Notes: generated by a model from the sequence alone, not told the origin. A DNA stretch of 64,000 nt from Nibribacter koreensis (GCF_039541795.1 NZ_BAABGX010000002.1:62001-126000), one strand, 5' to 3'; shown: positions 52,751 through 62,565, numbered from the stretch's first letter. Translations and numbers: made by a program.

Positions 52751-52791
52751 CGAAGCGGGCCGGTTCATATGAACTGGCCCGCTTCGTTTTT
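52751..52791 (+). terminator. Terminator of the nuo-purF unit
   Basis: A 16-bp stem CGAAGCGGGCCGGTTC/GAACTGGCCCGCTTCG with a 4-base loop and one G-T pair, followed by TTTTT that belongs to palindrome copy 22. Confidence 0.9.
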
Positions 52792-52822
52792 GGCCTGTTT
52801 TACAGAAAATAGGCTAAAAACG
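52785..52822. repeat. 38-bp palindrome, copy 22 (fused to a terminator)
   Basis: Arms CGTTTTTGGCCTGTTTTA and GAAAATAGGCTAAAAACG. Its CG and T5 are the end and T-tract of the terminator. Confidence 0.9.
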
Positions 52823-52824
52823 AA

Positions 52825-55800
52825 TCATTGCTTGATGAACCGCAGACGTTGGGTAATGCCTTCTTGGCTCAGTTGCAATACATACGTGCCGCTGGGCAAA
52901 TGCTTTACTTGTATCTTAGAAGATGTACCGTCAGGATTCGTTGAGGTTGAATAAATCTTCTGCCCAGTCAATGTGAAAATATCTATCTGCGAGGAAGAAT
53001 TTGGCACTAGACCAGCCACCTGCAAAACATCACTCGTTGGGTTAGGATAGGCAGTCAACTGTCCTGACTGTGTAGCATTGTTGGCTTTAACAGTTATCAC
53101 TTTGCTCAACTCAAAAGCGCCGTCCACATCAATCTGTTTGATTCTGTAATACGTCAGCCTTGGAGAAGGATAAGCGTGCGTAAAGATGTATTTCTGCACC
53201 ATGCTGCTATTGCCAGCGCCTTTGATGGTTCCTGCCTGTTTAAAGGTTTTTCCATCCAGAGAATATTCTATTTCAAAGCGGTCATTATTGATTTCTGTAG
53301 CGGTGGCCCACTCTATGACGTTACTATCACGATGGCGCTTTCCGGTTACAGACAACCAGGTTACTGGCAATACCCCCATGGTAGCGTTGCCAATGCCCAT
53401 CTGCCCGAACTGCGTCATAAAGCTTCGTTTGGCATAGCCACCTAAAACGGTTCTGCCTTCTTTGTTTTCGCCTTCTAAAATACCACCGCCGGTCGTCCAA
53501 TCCCGGCCAGAAACAGAACTCTTGGGCCTAACCAGCAACGCAAATTGATTGTCGGTCAGGTTTGAGAATCCCTGCAAAGAGGCCACGGCAGTGTACGTTC
53601 CAGTGGCAGGCATGGCGTTGGGGTCAACCTGCCAGACTCCATCGGCTTGCATGCTGGTGTAATAGGCATCGTTCTCCTCCAAGAACATATCACTGTCTTG
53701 ATGGTTAGCCAAGGGCTGGAAACTTACCAAGACGCTTTGAAAGCCGTTCCCTGCCAATTCATTAGACGTTACATCCAACGTCCTCTTCCCTGCTGCGCTA
53801 CCCACCGGAAAGGAATAGGTGCCGGTGGTTGCCATGGCTCTTCTCAGGTTACCTTGAATGTATAAGGCTGGGTCTGAAACCACTAACGCCGAAGGACTGG
53901 CATTAGCCACATACAATTCTCTGGTATCTGTTTTAAAGAGTCCGGTTTTTAGAGTAAACGTGCCCGTCACCGCCACAGAATTGGTGAGCGTGATGCCATT
54001 ACTAGTTTTGGCTACTAACAAATTGGCCACGGTAGCAGGCAGGCCATTGCCTGTCACCATCTCTGAGGTGCCTATGAACCCATAACTGGCCTCTGGGGAG
54101 AAGGTTCTAGTACCGCTTACGCGTATGTTGCCGTCCTGAGTACCGGTTCCGCTGGTTTTAATGCCCTGCGGAGAACCGTACAGCAAAGTAGCGCCCGGTT
54201 GCACTATAAAACTACCAGTGCCGGCAATAGTTCTACTGGAGACTACCTGAAAGACGGTGGGCGCATTCACAGACAGCGTACCACTCACATCAAAATTGGC
54301 GCTTGACGTGATATTGCTTTCTCCGTCTGTGCCACTTGCCTGCACGGCGTTGAGCTGCAAATTGTGATAAGTGATTTTCTTGGAAGCCCCATAGGTTCCT
54401 TTAATACTTTGATATTGCCCACTTAGGGTGCCGTAAAACTCAATGGTACCACCTGTCAAATTATAAGGATTGTTGACGCCCGCTAGTTCTGGCAAAGTAG
54501 TAGTGACTCTACCTAAGCGTAAGGTACCTCCCGTCATGGTAAGGCCACCATCTCCTTTGAGAGACTTGTTACTGGCATCTAAGATAGCATTGGGCAGGAT
54601 GGTGAGGTTCTGCGTGATAGTAGTGGTACTAGAGATGGTCTTGGCATTCACGCCCAGCGTGTTGCTACCGCTTATGATCAATGCAGGATAGGTTCCACCT
54701 TTCAAGGTCTGGTTGCCGTTTCCTGCCAGTTCTATGACCCCACCAGTTAAGTCATAGGTACCTGTCAACAAAGGCACTTGTGTATTGAGCATCTGTATTT
54801 GGTAGACGCCGCCTCGCATCACTAGCCTGCCGGTGCTGGTAATATCTGCGGTTGGGGTGGTAATGAATTTGCCTTGGAGTATCTCCAGTCGGCCGCCAGT
54901 GGCAGAAATAGAAGTGTTGTTAGAGATGCCTGTACTCTGCGTAAGCGTGACAGAGGTAGGATTGTCAATGATCAGGACTTTTCCGGAGGCCGTAGTTGTG
55001 AACGCATTTCCGGTTTGTTGCGGCACCGTACCGCTGTACACAAAAGTGGCTACTTGGTTAAACGTGCGTCTTGTGTCTGTGACCTGTACATTCCCAGATG
55101 CGCCTGATGCATTGATTCCCTGCGCGCTGGTAATGTACAAGGTACTCCCTTGCTCAGACCTGAAATGTCCCTGACCAGCTACTACAAACCCATTTCCGGC
55201 GGCGTCTGCATTGAAATCTAAGAAAGCACCATTTTCAACAGTAAGCGTACCGGCGTAAACCGAGTTGTTGGGGTTGATGGTGAGGTTACTGGCTAAACGC
55301 GCTTTGCTTCCGGCTTTTACGGTGAGGGATGCATGATGAAAAGCACCAGCTACCTGAATGATTTGCCAGTCTGTCCCGGTCAGCCTGATGCCGCTGGTAT
55401 TGGAAGCAACGGTAGCGCTGTTAATGATAGACGATGTTGGATCAACCGTTAGATTACCTTTCAGGTCTACCTGCGTCAAAGCCGAAGCACTACCTGTTTG
55501 GTTAAGCTGCAGCACGGCGCTGTTGCCAACCTGCAATCCTCCGGCCATGACCAAGGAAGATGTACCACCGGCTTGATTCTGCACATAGTACGTCCCTCCC
55601 GCCAATAATACGCTTTGCCCGAAACCCACTTGACTGTTGGCGCCAGTAAAGAGTAAAGAAGACGACGACGGAAGCGAGATGGAAACCTGTCCAGCCGCCA
55701 GGTTCGCGCTTGCCTCTGTCAAAACCCATTGTGTATTGGTTTTAGTCAAAGCGAGGGAAAGGTTACCCAGCGCATAGCCATTGGCTTGTAGGCTCATACG

Positions 55801-56373
55801 ACCCGGCACAAACAATGCCATACCAGGCGCCGCGTCTTCTATCTTGATTTCGGAGGTTGGATCTATCTCCTCTACACCCGCCCAAAGGTTGGACTGCCCT
55901 TGATAGGAAGAAGAGTTGATGGTGAGTTTTGCGTTGGCATCTAGTTGCAAGGTCCCTTTAGCATGGACGTCTCCCTGCATCATGAGCGTTGCGCCAGGTG
56001 CAATAGACAAAAGCGTAGTAGTGGTTAAATAGGCAGTGGGTTTAATAATGAACGTTTGCGAAGGAGCTATCATCACCTTGTTCACCTCCAGGGTGCCTTC
56101 TGCCTGCGCAGCATGTTGCACATAGAGGGTTGCATTGGCCGGCAATGGATAAGAGGTAGCTACCCAGGTGTTCTCATTATTGAACTGCTCTAATGAGGCT
56201 GTGCCAGCAGTCTGGCTGAGGGTGCCTGCAGAGGCGGTTCTGTAATCACCGGGAGAGTAAGTTGGAGAGGTTTGCGCTTGTACCAAGCCACACCTGAAAA
56301 TGGAAAAAGCCCATACCAACATCCAAACTGTAAAGGTGGCAGAGCTCGTTTTTCTAGTAAATTTAATCGCCAT
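52825..56373 (-). CDS. Large T9SS type A surface protein with repetitive beta-rich body
   Basis: The 1182-residue product has a signal peptide ending VQAQ, about 1000 residues of Gly/Thr/Ser/Asn-rich beta-helix-like sequence with recurring GTLxLxxxA and TGxFxxxxGATLxxG patterns, then a domain with LPVTWLSVTGKRHRDSNVIEW, usual before sorting signals in this phylum. The last 75 residues (LTAYPNPTSDVLQV to the end) are the T9SS type A sorting domain. It is thus exported by the Por system and probably anchored to or released from the cell surface. The body suggests an adhesin or polymer-binding protein; no enzyme motif is seen. Confidence 0.88.
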   Translation of the reverse strand: MAIKFTRKTSSATFTVWMLVWAFSIFRCGLVQAQTSPTYSPGDYRTASAGTLSQTAGTASLEQFNNENTWVATSYPLPANATLYVQHAAQAEGTLEVNKVMIAPSQTFIIKPTAYLTTTTLLSIAPGATLMMQGDVHAKGTLQLDANAKLTINSSSYQGQSNLWAGVEEIDPTSEIKIEDAAPGMALFVPGRMSLQANGYALGNLSLALTKTNTQWVLTEASANLAAGQVSISLPSSSSLLFTGANSQVGFGQSVLLAGGTYYVQNQAGGTSSLVMAGGLQVGNSAVLQLNQTGSASALTQVDLKGNLTVDPTSSIINSATVASNTSGIRLTGTDWQIIQVAGAFHHASLTVKAGSKARLASNLTINPNNSVYAGTLTVENGAFLDFNADAAGNGFVVAGQGHFRSEQGSTLYITSAQGINASGASGNVQVTDTRRTFNQVATFVYSGTVPQQTGNAFTTTASGKVLIIDNPTSVTLTQSTGISNNTSISATGGRLEILQGKFITTPTADITSTGRLVMRGGVYQIQMLNTQVPLLTGTYDLTGGVIELAGNGNQTLKGGTYPALIISGSNTLGVNAKTISSTTTITQNLTILPNAILDASNKSLKGDGGLTMTGGTLRLGRVTTTLPELAGVNNPYNLTGGTIEFYGTLSGQYQSIKGTYGASKKITYHNLQLNAVQASGTDGESNITSSANFDVSGTLSVNAPTVFQVVSSRTIAGTGSFIVQPGATLLYGSPQGIKTSGTGTQDGNIRVSGTRTFSPEASYGFIGTSEMVTGNGLPATVANLLVAKTSNGITLTNSVAVTGTFTLKTGLFKTDTRELYVANASPSALVVSDPALYIQGNLRRAMATTGTYSFPVGSAAGKRTLDVTSNELAGNGFQSVLVSFQPLANHQDSDMFLEENDAYYTSMQADGVWQVDPNAMPATGTYTAVASLQGFSNLTDNQFALLVRPKSSVSGRDWTTGGGILEGENKEGRTVLGGYAKRSFMTQFGQMGIGNATMGVLPVTWLSVTGKRHRDSNVIEWATATEINNDRFEIEYSLDGKTFKQAGTIKGAGNSSMVQKYIFTHAYPSPRLTYYRIKQIDVDGAFELSKVITVKANNATQSGQLTAYPNPTSDVLQVAGLVPNSSSQIDIFTLTGQKIYSTSTNPDGTSSKIQVKHLPSGTYVLQLSQEGITQRLRFIKQ

Positions 56374-56524
56374 ACACTAGAGGATAAAATTTAAAATTTG
56401 ATTTTCCGGTTAACTTAAACTTCTCACTGCTAGTTCAATAGCGATTATAATTTTCTGGTTAATGACGAAAATACATAGTTGAAACCTGCATTTTGCACGG
56501 TGAATCCATCATTAAACAATAAGT
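56374..56524. other. Intergenic region, promoter of the T9SS protein
   Basis: AT-rich, with no feature beyond a presumed promoter on the minus strand. Confidence 0.35.
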
Positions 56525-56562
56525 CGTTTTTGGGCTGTTTTCTAGAAAATAGCCCAAAAACG
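56525..56562. repeat. 38-bp palindrome, copy 23 (left edge of island D)
   Basis: Arms CGTTTTTGGGCTGTTTTC and GAAAATAGCCCAAAAACG; GGGCT and AGCCC changed together, keeping the pairing. Confidence 0.92.
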
Positions 56563-57333
56563 GACTAGCCAGGTCCTTCTCCCTAGATTGAGGCTCACCT
56601 CAACCCCTGCTGAACAGAGAGGCGGTTTTTCATGACGTCAGCCGTTTTTTCCCCGAAAGATTTCGGGAGGCTACCCTTGTGGGCACTGCGAATATGGTGC
56701 GTACTGTCTTTAGCCGCCTGATATAGTACCACCCCCCTTGCCCCCTTCAAGGGGAGAATCCTCGGTTGGAACCGTCTTTGGCGCAGACGCTCGCAGACCC
56801 TGCAGGACGCTACTTGTTTAGTCCTGAGTCCTGAGTCGCGAGTCTTGAGCCTGAAAGAGCTCCAGTCATCCCCCTACCCCCTCCGAAGGGGGACGGAATG
56901 CGTGGTAAAATAGCAATGCCCGGGCAGTTGCAAACTGCCCGCCATCATGGGGCTAAGTCAAAGACTTGCACCATGGCCACGGGAATGGAGATGGCTACAG
57001 CCGTGCGCAGCACGCATGTCTCTGCAGCGACAGTGACAGGATTTACCTCCAACCACCAGAATCAACCATCCAGCCTACACAGCATTGGAACCAGAACCAG
57101 TCTTGGTCCTGAGCGCCTCTGTTGTTTCGTCGCCCGCCAGGGCGGGGCCAAAGGCCCAGAGTACAACAGCAGTGCGAAGGGCCAGGACGAGGCCCCGCGG
57201 CCTTGAGCGCTTAGCAGAAAAGATGAAACAAGGCTGGTAGTACGCACCGGAGCCAACGTCATTGCCAAGGGAACAGCCAAAGGCGTGCCTCAAGTTTCTT
57301 CCAGAGAGTAATGGCAACTGGAGCGGCAGTTCG

Positions 57334-57364
57334 GGTCGTTGGTGATAACACCAACAACGGCGGG
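57334..57364. repeat. GGTCGTTGGTG hairpin, copy 3
   Basis: GTTGGTG-ATAA-CACCAAC hairpin, preceded by GGAGCGGCAGTTCG as in the other islands. Confidence 0.75.
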
Positions 57365-57667
57365 AGGGTTGAGAACGCCAACGCGTGAGCAGCCAAATGC
57401 TAGCGCACATCCCCTCTCTCAAAGTCATGGATGTAACATCCTCGCCATAGAAGGAAAGATCAGCCATGCGTGAGGACACAAGCGGACGCTTGCGCCATAG
57501 AACCCTGCCACAAATAAAACCCGCGAGCTTGGAGACTCGCCGCATCCAACGTCACGGGTCTCCTGAAATCCTTCAGGATAAATTACGACTCGCGCCAGAC
57601 ACCAGACTAATTAGGTCTATGCCAATAAAGCTAATGCAATCAGCCATTGACCATCAACAATCAAAAT

Positions 57668-57705
57668 CGTTTTCCGCCTATTTCCCAGAAAACAGCCCAA
57701 AAACG
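57668..57705. repeat. 38-bp palindrome, copy 24 (right edge of island D)
   Basis: Arms CGTTTTCCGCCTATTTCC and GAAAACAGCCCAAAAACG. Confidence 0.8.
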
Positions 57706-57738
57706 AAAAACCCTTAGGAACCACCCCAACCACTCCCC

Positions 57739-57746
57739 TACCTTTG
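57739..57746 (+). promoter_or_regulatory. -7 element directly before the EamA start
   Basis: TACCTTTG, a full TAnnTTTG match, ends 4 bases before the ATG at 57751. The transcript would begin at or next to the start codon. Confidence 0.5.
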
Positions 57747-57750
57747 CGGC

Positions 57751-58650
57751 ATGAACCAGCAGGTAAAAGTACACGGCTCCTTGTTTTTGGTGGCGCTCAT
57801 CTATGGGGCCAACTACAGCATTGCCAAAGAAGTGATGCCGGAGTACGTGCAGCCGTACGCCTTGATTTTGTGGCGGGTGAGCGGGGCGGTATTGTTCTTC
57901 TGGGCAGTGTCGCTATTTAGGACCAAAGAGCAGATCCAAGGCTGGGCCGACTGGCGAAGGATCATCTTGTGCGGGTTCTTCGGGATTGCCTTGAACCAGC
58001 TCACGTTTTTTGGCGGGCTCAACCTCACCTCACCCATCAACGCCTCTCTCATTATGACCATCACGCCTATTGTGGTACTGGTCATGAGCGCGGTGCTGTT
58101 GCGCGAGAAAGTAGAGGCGCAGCGCATTGGCGGCATTCTGCTGGCCTGCGCGGGGGCGTTTCTGCTCATCTATGGCAAGACAGACGCCAAATCACAGGGC
58201 AATACCTTGGGAGATATTTTGATCTTAGTGAATGCTACATCGTATGGGATTTACCTGGTACTTGTCAAGCCACTGATGCAACGCTACAAGGCCATTACCG
58301 TGGTGAGCCGAGTGTTTTTGGTGGGGTTTATAGGGGTACTGCCCTTCGGGTTGCCGCAGATCATGGAGCCTGACTACGCATCCTTTCCTGTGTATGTATG
58401 GGCAGCCATTGCGTTTATGATTATTGGTGTGACCATCATGGCCTATCTATTAAACGCCTGGGCATTGACCTATGCCAGCCCTTCATTATTGGGTGTGTAC
58501 ATCTATTTACAACCAGTTTTGGCCATTCTCATTGCCGTAGCTTTGGGCAAGGATGTGTTTACTTGGCAGAAGGCCGTTTTTGCCTTAATGATATTTGGAG
58601 GCGTGTATCTGGTAAGCAGGCCAAAGCCTAAAGCAGCCCTTCCAGCTTAA
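57751..58650 (+). CDS. EamA (drug/metabolite) family transporter
   Basis: The 299-residue product has ten membrane segments formed by two five-helix EamA repeats: GANYSIAKEVMPEYVQ and RVSGAVLFFWAV in the first, NATSYGIYLVLVKPLM and SPSLLGVYIYLQPVLAILIA in the second. The family exports metabolites, amino acids or toxic compounds; the substrate is unknown. A strong -7 element so close to the ATG suggests a leaderless mRNA. Confidence 0.9.
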   Translation: MNQQVKVHGSLFLVALIYGANYSIAKEVMPEYVQPYALILWRVSGAVLFFWAVSLFRTKEQIQGWADWRRIILCGFFGIALNQLTFFGGLNLTSPINASLIMTITPIVVLVMSAVLLREKVEAQRIGGILLACAGAFLLIYGKTDAKSQGNTLGDILILVNATSYGIYLVLVKPLMQRYKAITVVSRVFLVGFIGVLPFGLPQIMEPDYASFPVYVWAAIAFMIIGVTIMAYLLNAWALTYASPSLLGVYIYLQPVLAILIAVALGKDVFTWQKAVFALMIFGGVYLVSRPKPKAALPA

Positions 58651-58711
58651 ATTTTTTCATTCAGTTTTGCACTAAGCACCAGTCCACATTGTTAGCCGGG
58701 GAAGTAACCAG

Positions 58712-58978
58712 ATGGCCATGACCCTGCAAGACCAACAGCCTTTTGACGAACACGCCCTGCACCACCTCTTTCTACAAGTAGAGGCTGCAGACTCTACCTG
58801 CCTGCTCAACCTGGCCGGCCATCCCTTGCGCATACGTGAGGTAGTATACCAGATGGTAGAGAACGGTTGCCGGGTGTGCAAGGTAGAAGCCGACCAATAC
58901 AACACTTTTCTCTATGACAAAGAGGTCACTGAAATCTACGACTACCTTACTACTATTATAAAAGTAAAATTTATATAG
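58712..58978 (+). CDS. Small hypothetical protein
   Basis: The product of 88 residues is soluble, acidic and mixed alpha-beta, with FDEHALHHLFLQVEAADS, two nearby Cys (LL-Cys and GCRVC) and a C-terminal EVTEIYDYLTTIIKVKFI. No family is recognised. It has its own terminator, 55 bases after the stop. A second ATG at 58718 is equally possible. Confidence 0.55.
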   Translation: MAMTLQDQQPFDEHALHHLFLQVEAADSTCLLNLAGHPLRIREVVYQMVENGCRVCKVEADQYNTFLYDKEVTEIYDYLTTIIKVKFI

Positions 58979-59032
58979 ACCTTACAATACAAACATATTC
59001 TATATTTAATACAATTTATATTATTTATACAG

Positions 59033-59067
59033 CGCCTGCTTTTCTTTAAAGAGCAGGCGTTTTTATT
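59033..59067 (+). terminator. Terminator of the small hypothetical gene
   Basis: Stem CGCCTGCT/AGCAGGCG with TTTTTATT. Confidence 0.85.
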
Positions 59068-59177
59068 CCATTAACCCCCTAAATGCATTAAATTCTAATC
59101 AAAAGCCTTATACACTCTATACAACCTTGATTAAAACAACTTCGTTTAATACAATATATCCCATACTACCTAAAACT

Positions 59178-59480
59178 ATGAAAAAGTTAAAAATAGCCAC
59201 TGTCATGCTTTGCTCCGTTTTCTTTTTGGGCGGTAGCATCACAGAGACGCAGGCACAGGATACCAAGAAGAAAGAGAAGAAAGGCTGGAGTAAAAAAGCC
59301 AAGGGTGCCGTCATTGGCGGAGCCGGGGGCGCAGCCGCTGGAGCCGTAGTAGGCGGTACTAAAGGCGCCGTGATTGGCGGCGTGGCTGGTACCGTTGCCG
59401 GTGGAGCCATTGGCAAGAAAAAAGACAAGAAGAAAGACCCTAAACGCCACCAGCAATACACCAAGAAAAGCAACGACTAA
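59178..59480 (+). CDS. Glycine-zipper secreted protein
   Basis: The product of 100 residues has a signal peptide (MKKLKIA to TQAQ), a Lys-rich segment, then a glycine-zipper region from about residue 43 to 77 with repeated GAVIGG, GGAAAGAVVGG and GGVAGTVAGG, and a Lys/Asp-rich tail. Gly zippers of this type insert in membranes and are common in outer-membrane lipoproteins and stress proteins such as YMGG/SlyB-like ones. The start at 59178 fits the signal. Function is unknown. It ends with a strong terminator. Confidence 0.75.
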   Translation: MKKLKIATVMLCSVFFLGGSITETQAQDTKKKEKKGWSKKAKGAVIGGAGGAAAGAVVGGTKGAVIGGVAGTVAGGAIGKKKDKKKDPKRHQQYTKKSND

Positions 59481-59506
59481 CGCCTTTCCCGCATACATCC
59501 TACAAA

Positions 59507-59547
59507 AACAAGAAGAGCTCGGCGCATGCGCCGGGCTCTTCTTGTTT
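59507..59547 (+). terminator. Terminator of the glycine-zipper gene
   Basis: ACAAGAAGAGC pairs with GCTCTTCTTGT around an inner CGGCGC/GCGCCG stem; TTT follows. It may act on both strands. Confidence 0.8.
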
Positions 59548-59557
59548 GGCATAGCTT

Positions 59558-59595
59558 CGTTTTTAGGCTATTTTCTGGAAATGAGGGCAAAAACG
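59558..59595. repeat. 38-bp palindrome, copy 25
   Basis: Arms CGTTTTTAGGCTATTTTC and GGAAATGAGGGCAAAAACG, partly decayed; lies between convergent genes. Confidence 0.8.
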
Positions 59596-59612
59596 CCTGG
59601 TGTCAATACAAC

Positions 59613-62048
59613 TTAGTTGCCCTCTTGTATTTCCATGGGTTCCTCGGTGCGCTCTTCCCGGTCCTTCTTCTGCTGGCCGTTGTTGCCAAACCTATAGCTG
59701 AAGCCCACAAACACCAACTGGCTCTGCGGCTTGTAGCGGCTTCTCTCCTCAAACTGATCCTCAATGAAGGTATAGGAGTCAAAACGCATGGTGTTAAAGA
59801 TGTCCTGCACCCGCAGGATGATGTTGCCTTTGCCGCCCAGCACTTCTTTGCGCGCGCTTATACCTGTGCTAAAGAACCCAGAGCGCTCGCCTTGCACCGT
59901 AACCGTGGGCGACCGGTAGTTGGCAGATAGTTGCACTTCGGTTTTAAAAGGGAGCGTAAAATTGGAGTTTAAACGGCTGGTCCAGCTTAAGCGGCTGTTG
60001 GCGCGGCCGCCTTCTTCAGAAGCGTCTATGCTGTAATTGAAACCAGAGGCATTGGCGTTGATCTTCCACCAGTTGGTGAGGTTGGCCGTGCCCGTCAATT
60101 CCACCCCGTAAGACTCTCCCTTGCCCACGTTGGCAAACGTAGTGATGGTAGAATTCTCATCCAGGGGCGTCCTGAAGCTTTGCACAATGTCCGTCATCCT
60201 GCGGTAGAAAACGCCAGCCGTGAGGGTGGTCTGTTTCCAGAAACGCAGGTAGTTGACCTCATACGAATCAATGAACTCGGGCTTGAGGTTGGGATTTCCC
60301 TGCCTGATGTTGCGCGGGTCAGTCACGTCCCTGAACGGATTCAAGGACCAGGTGCCCGGACGGTCAATGCGACGACTGTAAGAGGTCTGTACTTTCTGCT
60401 CTTCAGAGAAGTCATAGGTCAGGAACAGGCTGGGGAACAGGTTAAGGTAATCTTGCTTGTTGCGCTGCACCTGCGTCACCTGGTTGGTGACAATGTTGGT
60501 TTGCTCCAGCCTGGCGCCCACCTGGTAGCTGAATTTCTGGATGGCATCCCCGTAATTGCCATACACGGCATGCACCCACTCATCATAGATAAACCGGTTG
60601 GTGCGGCCTATGTTGGTTTCAAACTGATTGGCGTTAAAATTGAAGTCACTGGCTTGGGCGTCTTCATCACTGCGCTCAAACGTACTGCGGTAACCGGCCT
60701 CCCATTTTCCTTTTTCACTAAACGGATGCACGTAATCTGCCTGCAAGGAGAACTCGCGCTCCTGCTCCAGGTTGACGTTGCGCTGCCACCTAAAAGGCTG
60801 GTACAGACTAGCCGAGCCGTCCACGTTCCTGAACTGCTCTTGCACTTGGTCCTGACCTGGTTCACGCTCTATGTTAAAGACAGCATCTGCGGTGAGTTCC
60901 TGGCCGGGCTTGGTAAACGTCTTACGGTAGCTAAGCGCGTATTCCCAAAGGTTCCGGTCCTCATAGCCGGTGTTTTGACGGGTAGAGGTGCTGTCCAAGG
61001 ACCCGTTTTCGCGCATGAACCGGCTAAAGCTAGCGCCCTCGCTGTCGCGGGAGCCCATGCGGTACAGTACAGATCCGGTCAGGCTCTGGGTTTCAGTTAA
61101 CTGATAATCTGCCCCTAACCGGAAGTTGTGGTTGCTGTTGTGGTTCTCGTTATTGGATTCCAGTTCTTCCAGGCGTACGCTTTCATTGGTAGGCGTGAAT
61201 CTTCTGGTCACCCTGCCTTCGCCTTTGCGCAGGTCTTTTCTAAAATCATGGCTCCCAAACAGGTTGAGCTTGCCAATTCTATAATTGAGGTTAAGCGAGG
61301 TGTTATACCGATTGTTGGGTCCGGCGGTGGCAGAGGCCAAGCCGTTCAAGCCTTGCTGTTTTTCTTTTTTGAGGATGATGTTGAGCACCCCGCCCGTGCC
61401 GCTGGGGTCATACTTGCTGGACGGATTGGTAATCACTTCTACCCGTTCAATGGAGCTGGCCGGTATCTGATCCAGACCCAACCCGCTCAGTGCCGAGGGT
61501 TTACCGTCAATGAGAATGGTGATGTTGGAGGTGCCCCGCATGCTTACGGTTCCTTCCTGGTCTACGGTCACCGAAGGCACGTTCTGCATCACATCCACCG
61601 CCGTGCCGCCCACCGTAGACAAGTCCTGTCCTACATTGTAAACGCGTCGGTCCAGACCATATTCCACGGCTTCGCGCTGGCCCATCACCTCCACCGCTTT
61701 CAAGGTAGTGCTGGCCGCTTTTAGTTGAATGATGCCTAGGTTGACCTCGGGCTTGGCGGCGGTTACCTCAATATTGGAAATGACGCGGGTCTGATAACCC
61801 ACAAAGGAGACCTTGACATGGTAACGTCCCACGGGTGCGGGTGCCAGCACAAAAGTACCCTCTGCCCCTACCAAGGCGCTGGTGACAATAGAAGAGTCCT
61901 TGGCAGACAATAACACCGCCGTCGCGAAGCCAACCGGTTGGTTGGTGCCCGCCTCTTGCAAGGTGCCGGAGACTTTGCCTTGGGCTTGCGCCGTACTAGT
62001 GGAGACAAGAAATATAAAAAGGGAGAATAAGGAAAAAAGGTGTTTCAT
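59613..62048 (-). CDS. TonB-dependent receptor-like outer-membrane protein with carboxypeptidase-like domain
   Basis: The 811-residue product has a signal peptide ending AQAQ, an N-terminal carboxypeptidase-D regulatory-like domain (residues 22-105, GTLQEAGTNQPVGFATAV), a plug domain (DVMQNVPSVTVDQEGTVSMR and ILIDGKPSAL) and a barrel of the outer-membrane beta-barrel type, ending FGNN and a charged tail. No SusD or TonB-box partner is nearby. Such proteins import iron complexes, glycans or peptides; here the substrate is unknown. Start at 62048 (MKHLFSL) fits the signal; 62069 would add seven residues. Confidence 0.9.
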   Translation of the reverse strand: MKHLFSLFSLFIFLVSTSTAQAQGKVSGTLQEAGTNQPVGFATAVLLSAKDSSIVTSALVGAEGTFVLAPAPVGRYHVKVSFVGYQTRVISNIEVTAAKPEVNLGIIQLKAASTTLKAVEVMGQREAVEYGLDRRVYNVGQDLSTVGGTAVDVMQNVPSVTVDQEGTVSMRGTSNITILIDGKPSALSGLGLDQIPASSIERVEVITNPSSKYDPSGTGGVLNIILKKEKQQGLNGLASATAGPNNRYNTSLNLNYRIGKLNLFGSHDFRKDLRKGEGRVTRRFTPTNESVRLEELESNNENHNSNHNFRLGADYQLTETQSLTGSVLYRMGSRDSEGASFSRFMRENGSLDSTSTRQNTGYEDRNLWEYALSYRKTFTKPGQELTADAVFNIEREPGQDQVQEQFRNVDGSASLYQPFRWQRNVNLEQEREFSLQADYVHPFSEKGKWEAGYRSTFERSDEDAQASDFNFNANQFETNIGRTNRFIYDEWVHAVYGNYGDAIQKFSYQVGARLEQTNIVTNQVTQVQRNKQDYLNLFPSLFLTYDFSEEQKVQTSYSRRIDRPGTWSLNPFRDVTDPRNIRQGNPNLKPEFIDSYEVNYLRFWKQTTLTAGVFYRRMTDIVQSFRTPLDENSTITTFANVGKGESYGVELTGTANLTNWWKINANASGFNYSIDASEEGGRANSRLSWTSRLNSNFTLPFKTEVQLSANYRSPTVTVQGERSGFFSTGISARKEVLGGKGNIILRVQDIFNTMRFDSYTFIEDQFEERSRYKPQSQLVFVGFSYRFGNNGQQKKDREERTEEPMEIQEGN

Positions 62049-62252
62049 GCAGGGGAAATAGAAGTTCAAAAATTCAGGATCAATCTAATAGTAACGAGGA
62101 ACTGGGGTTAACAGCCAGTTAGTGGAATAGCTGGTAGTGTTTGTAAGAGACCAGAAGAAGACGTATTAAACATATTAATTGAAATAAAAGCCGTTTTTAA
62201 ATTACATCTACACAAACGTCTAATGGTAATCTCCCGCACGGTAGATAGTAAG

Positions 62253-62288
62253 ATGCGTGGGAGACAAGTCAGTGCCTGGTCTCTACAG
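62253..62288. repeat. GAGACAAGG palindrome family, copy 5
   Basis: ATGCGTGGGAGACAAGTC then AGTGCCTGGTCTCTACA; left end of island E. Confidence 0.75.
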
Positions 62289-62565
62289 GATATATTACAT
62301 GCCTTTGTATGACTCGCTCTTTCAGATTTACTCATTAGCTTTTCTAGACTTATCAAACACTTGAAGCACTTGAAGCACTTGCTCTTCCAGATTTACTCAT
62401 TTGCTCTTTCAGATTTATCAATCTGGAAGTTCACTGTCGGGGATTTATCAATCCCCTTCTTTATAGCAAAACGGGGATTGATAAATCCCCGACAGATAGA
62501 TTCGGGATTGGTAAATCCCGAATAGCAAGCGTAACTCCCGAAAAGCAAGTCACAAATGGCAAGCC

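Larger units (their letters stand above)
56525..57705. repeat. Repeat island D, bounded by two 38-bp palindromes
   Basis: About 1.2 kb between copies 23 and 24 with no credible gene. It holds a GACGCTCGCAGA block (56780-56813), GTCCTGAGTCCTGAG repeats, a 9-bp hairpin CGGGCAGTT/AACTGCCCG (56921-56941), a GC-rich patch (57120-57210) with nested GGGGCC-type palindromes, and the GGTCGTTGGTG hairpin (57334-57364). The frames at 56898 and 57075 run across these modules and are not taken as genes. Confidence 0.65.

Noticed and set aside
57075..57545. 156-residue minus-strand frame in island D
   Set aside because: It crosses the GC-rich patch and the GGTCGTTGGTG hairpin, has no domain, and overlaps another open frame on the plus strand.
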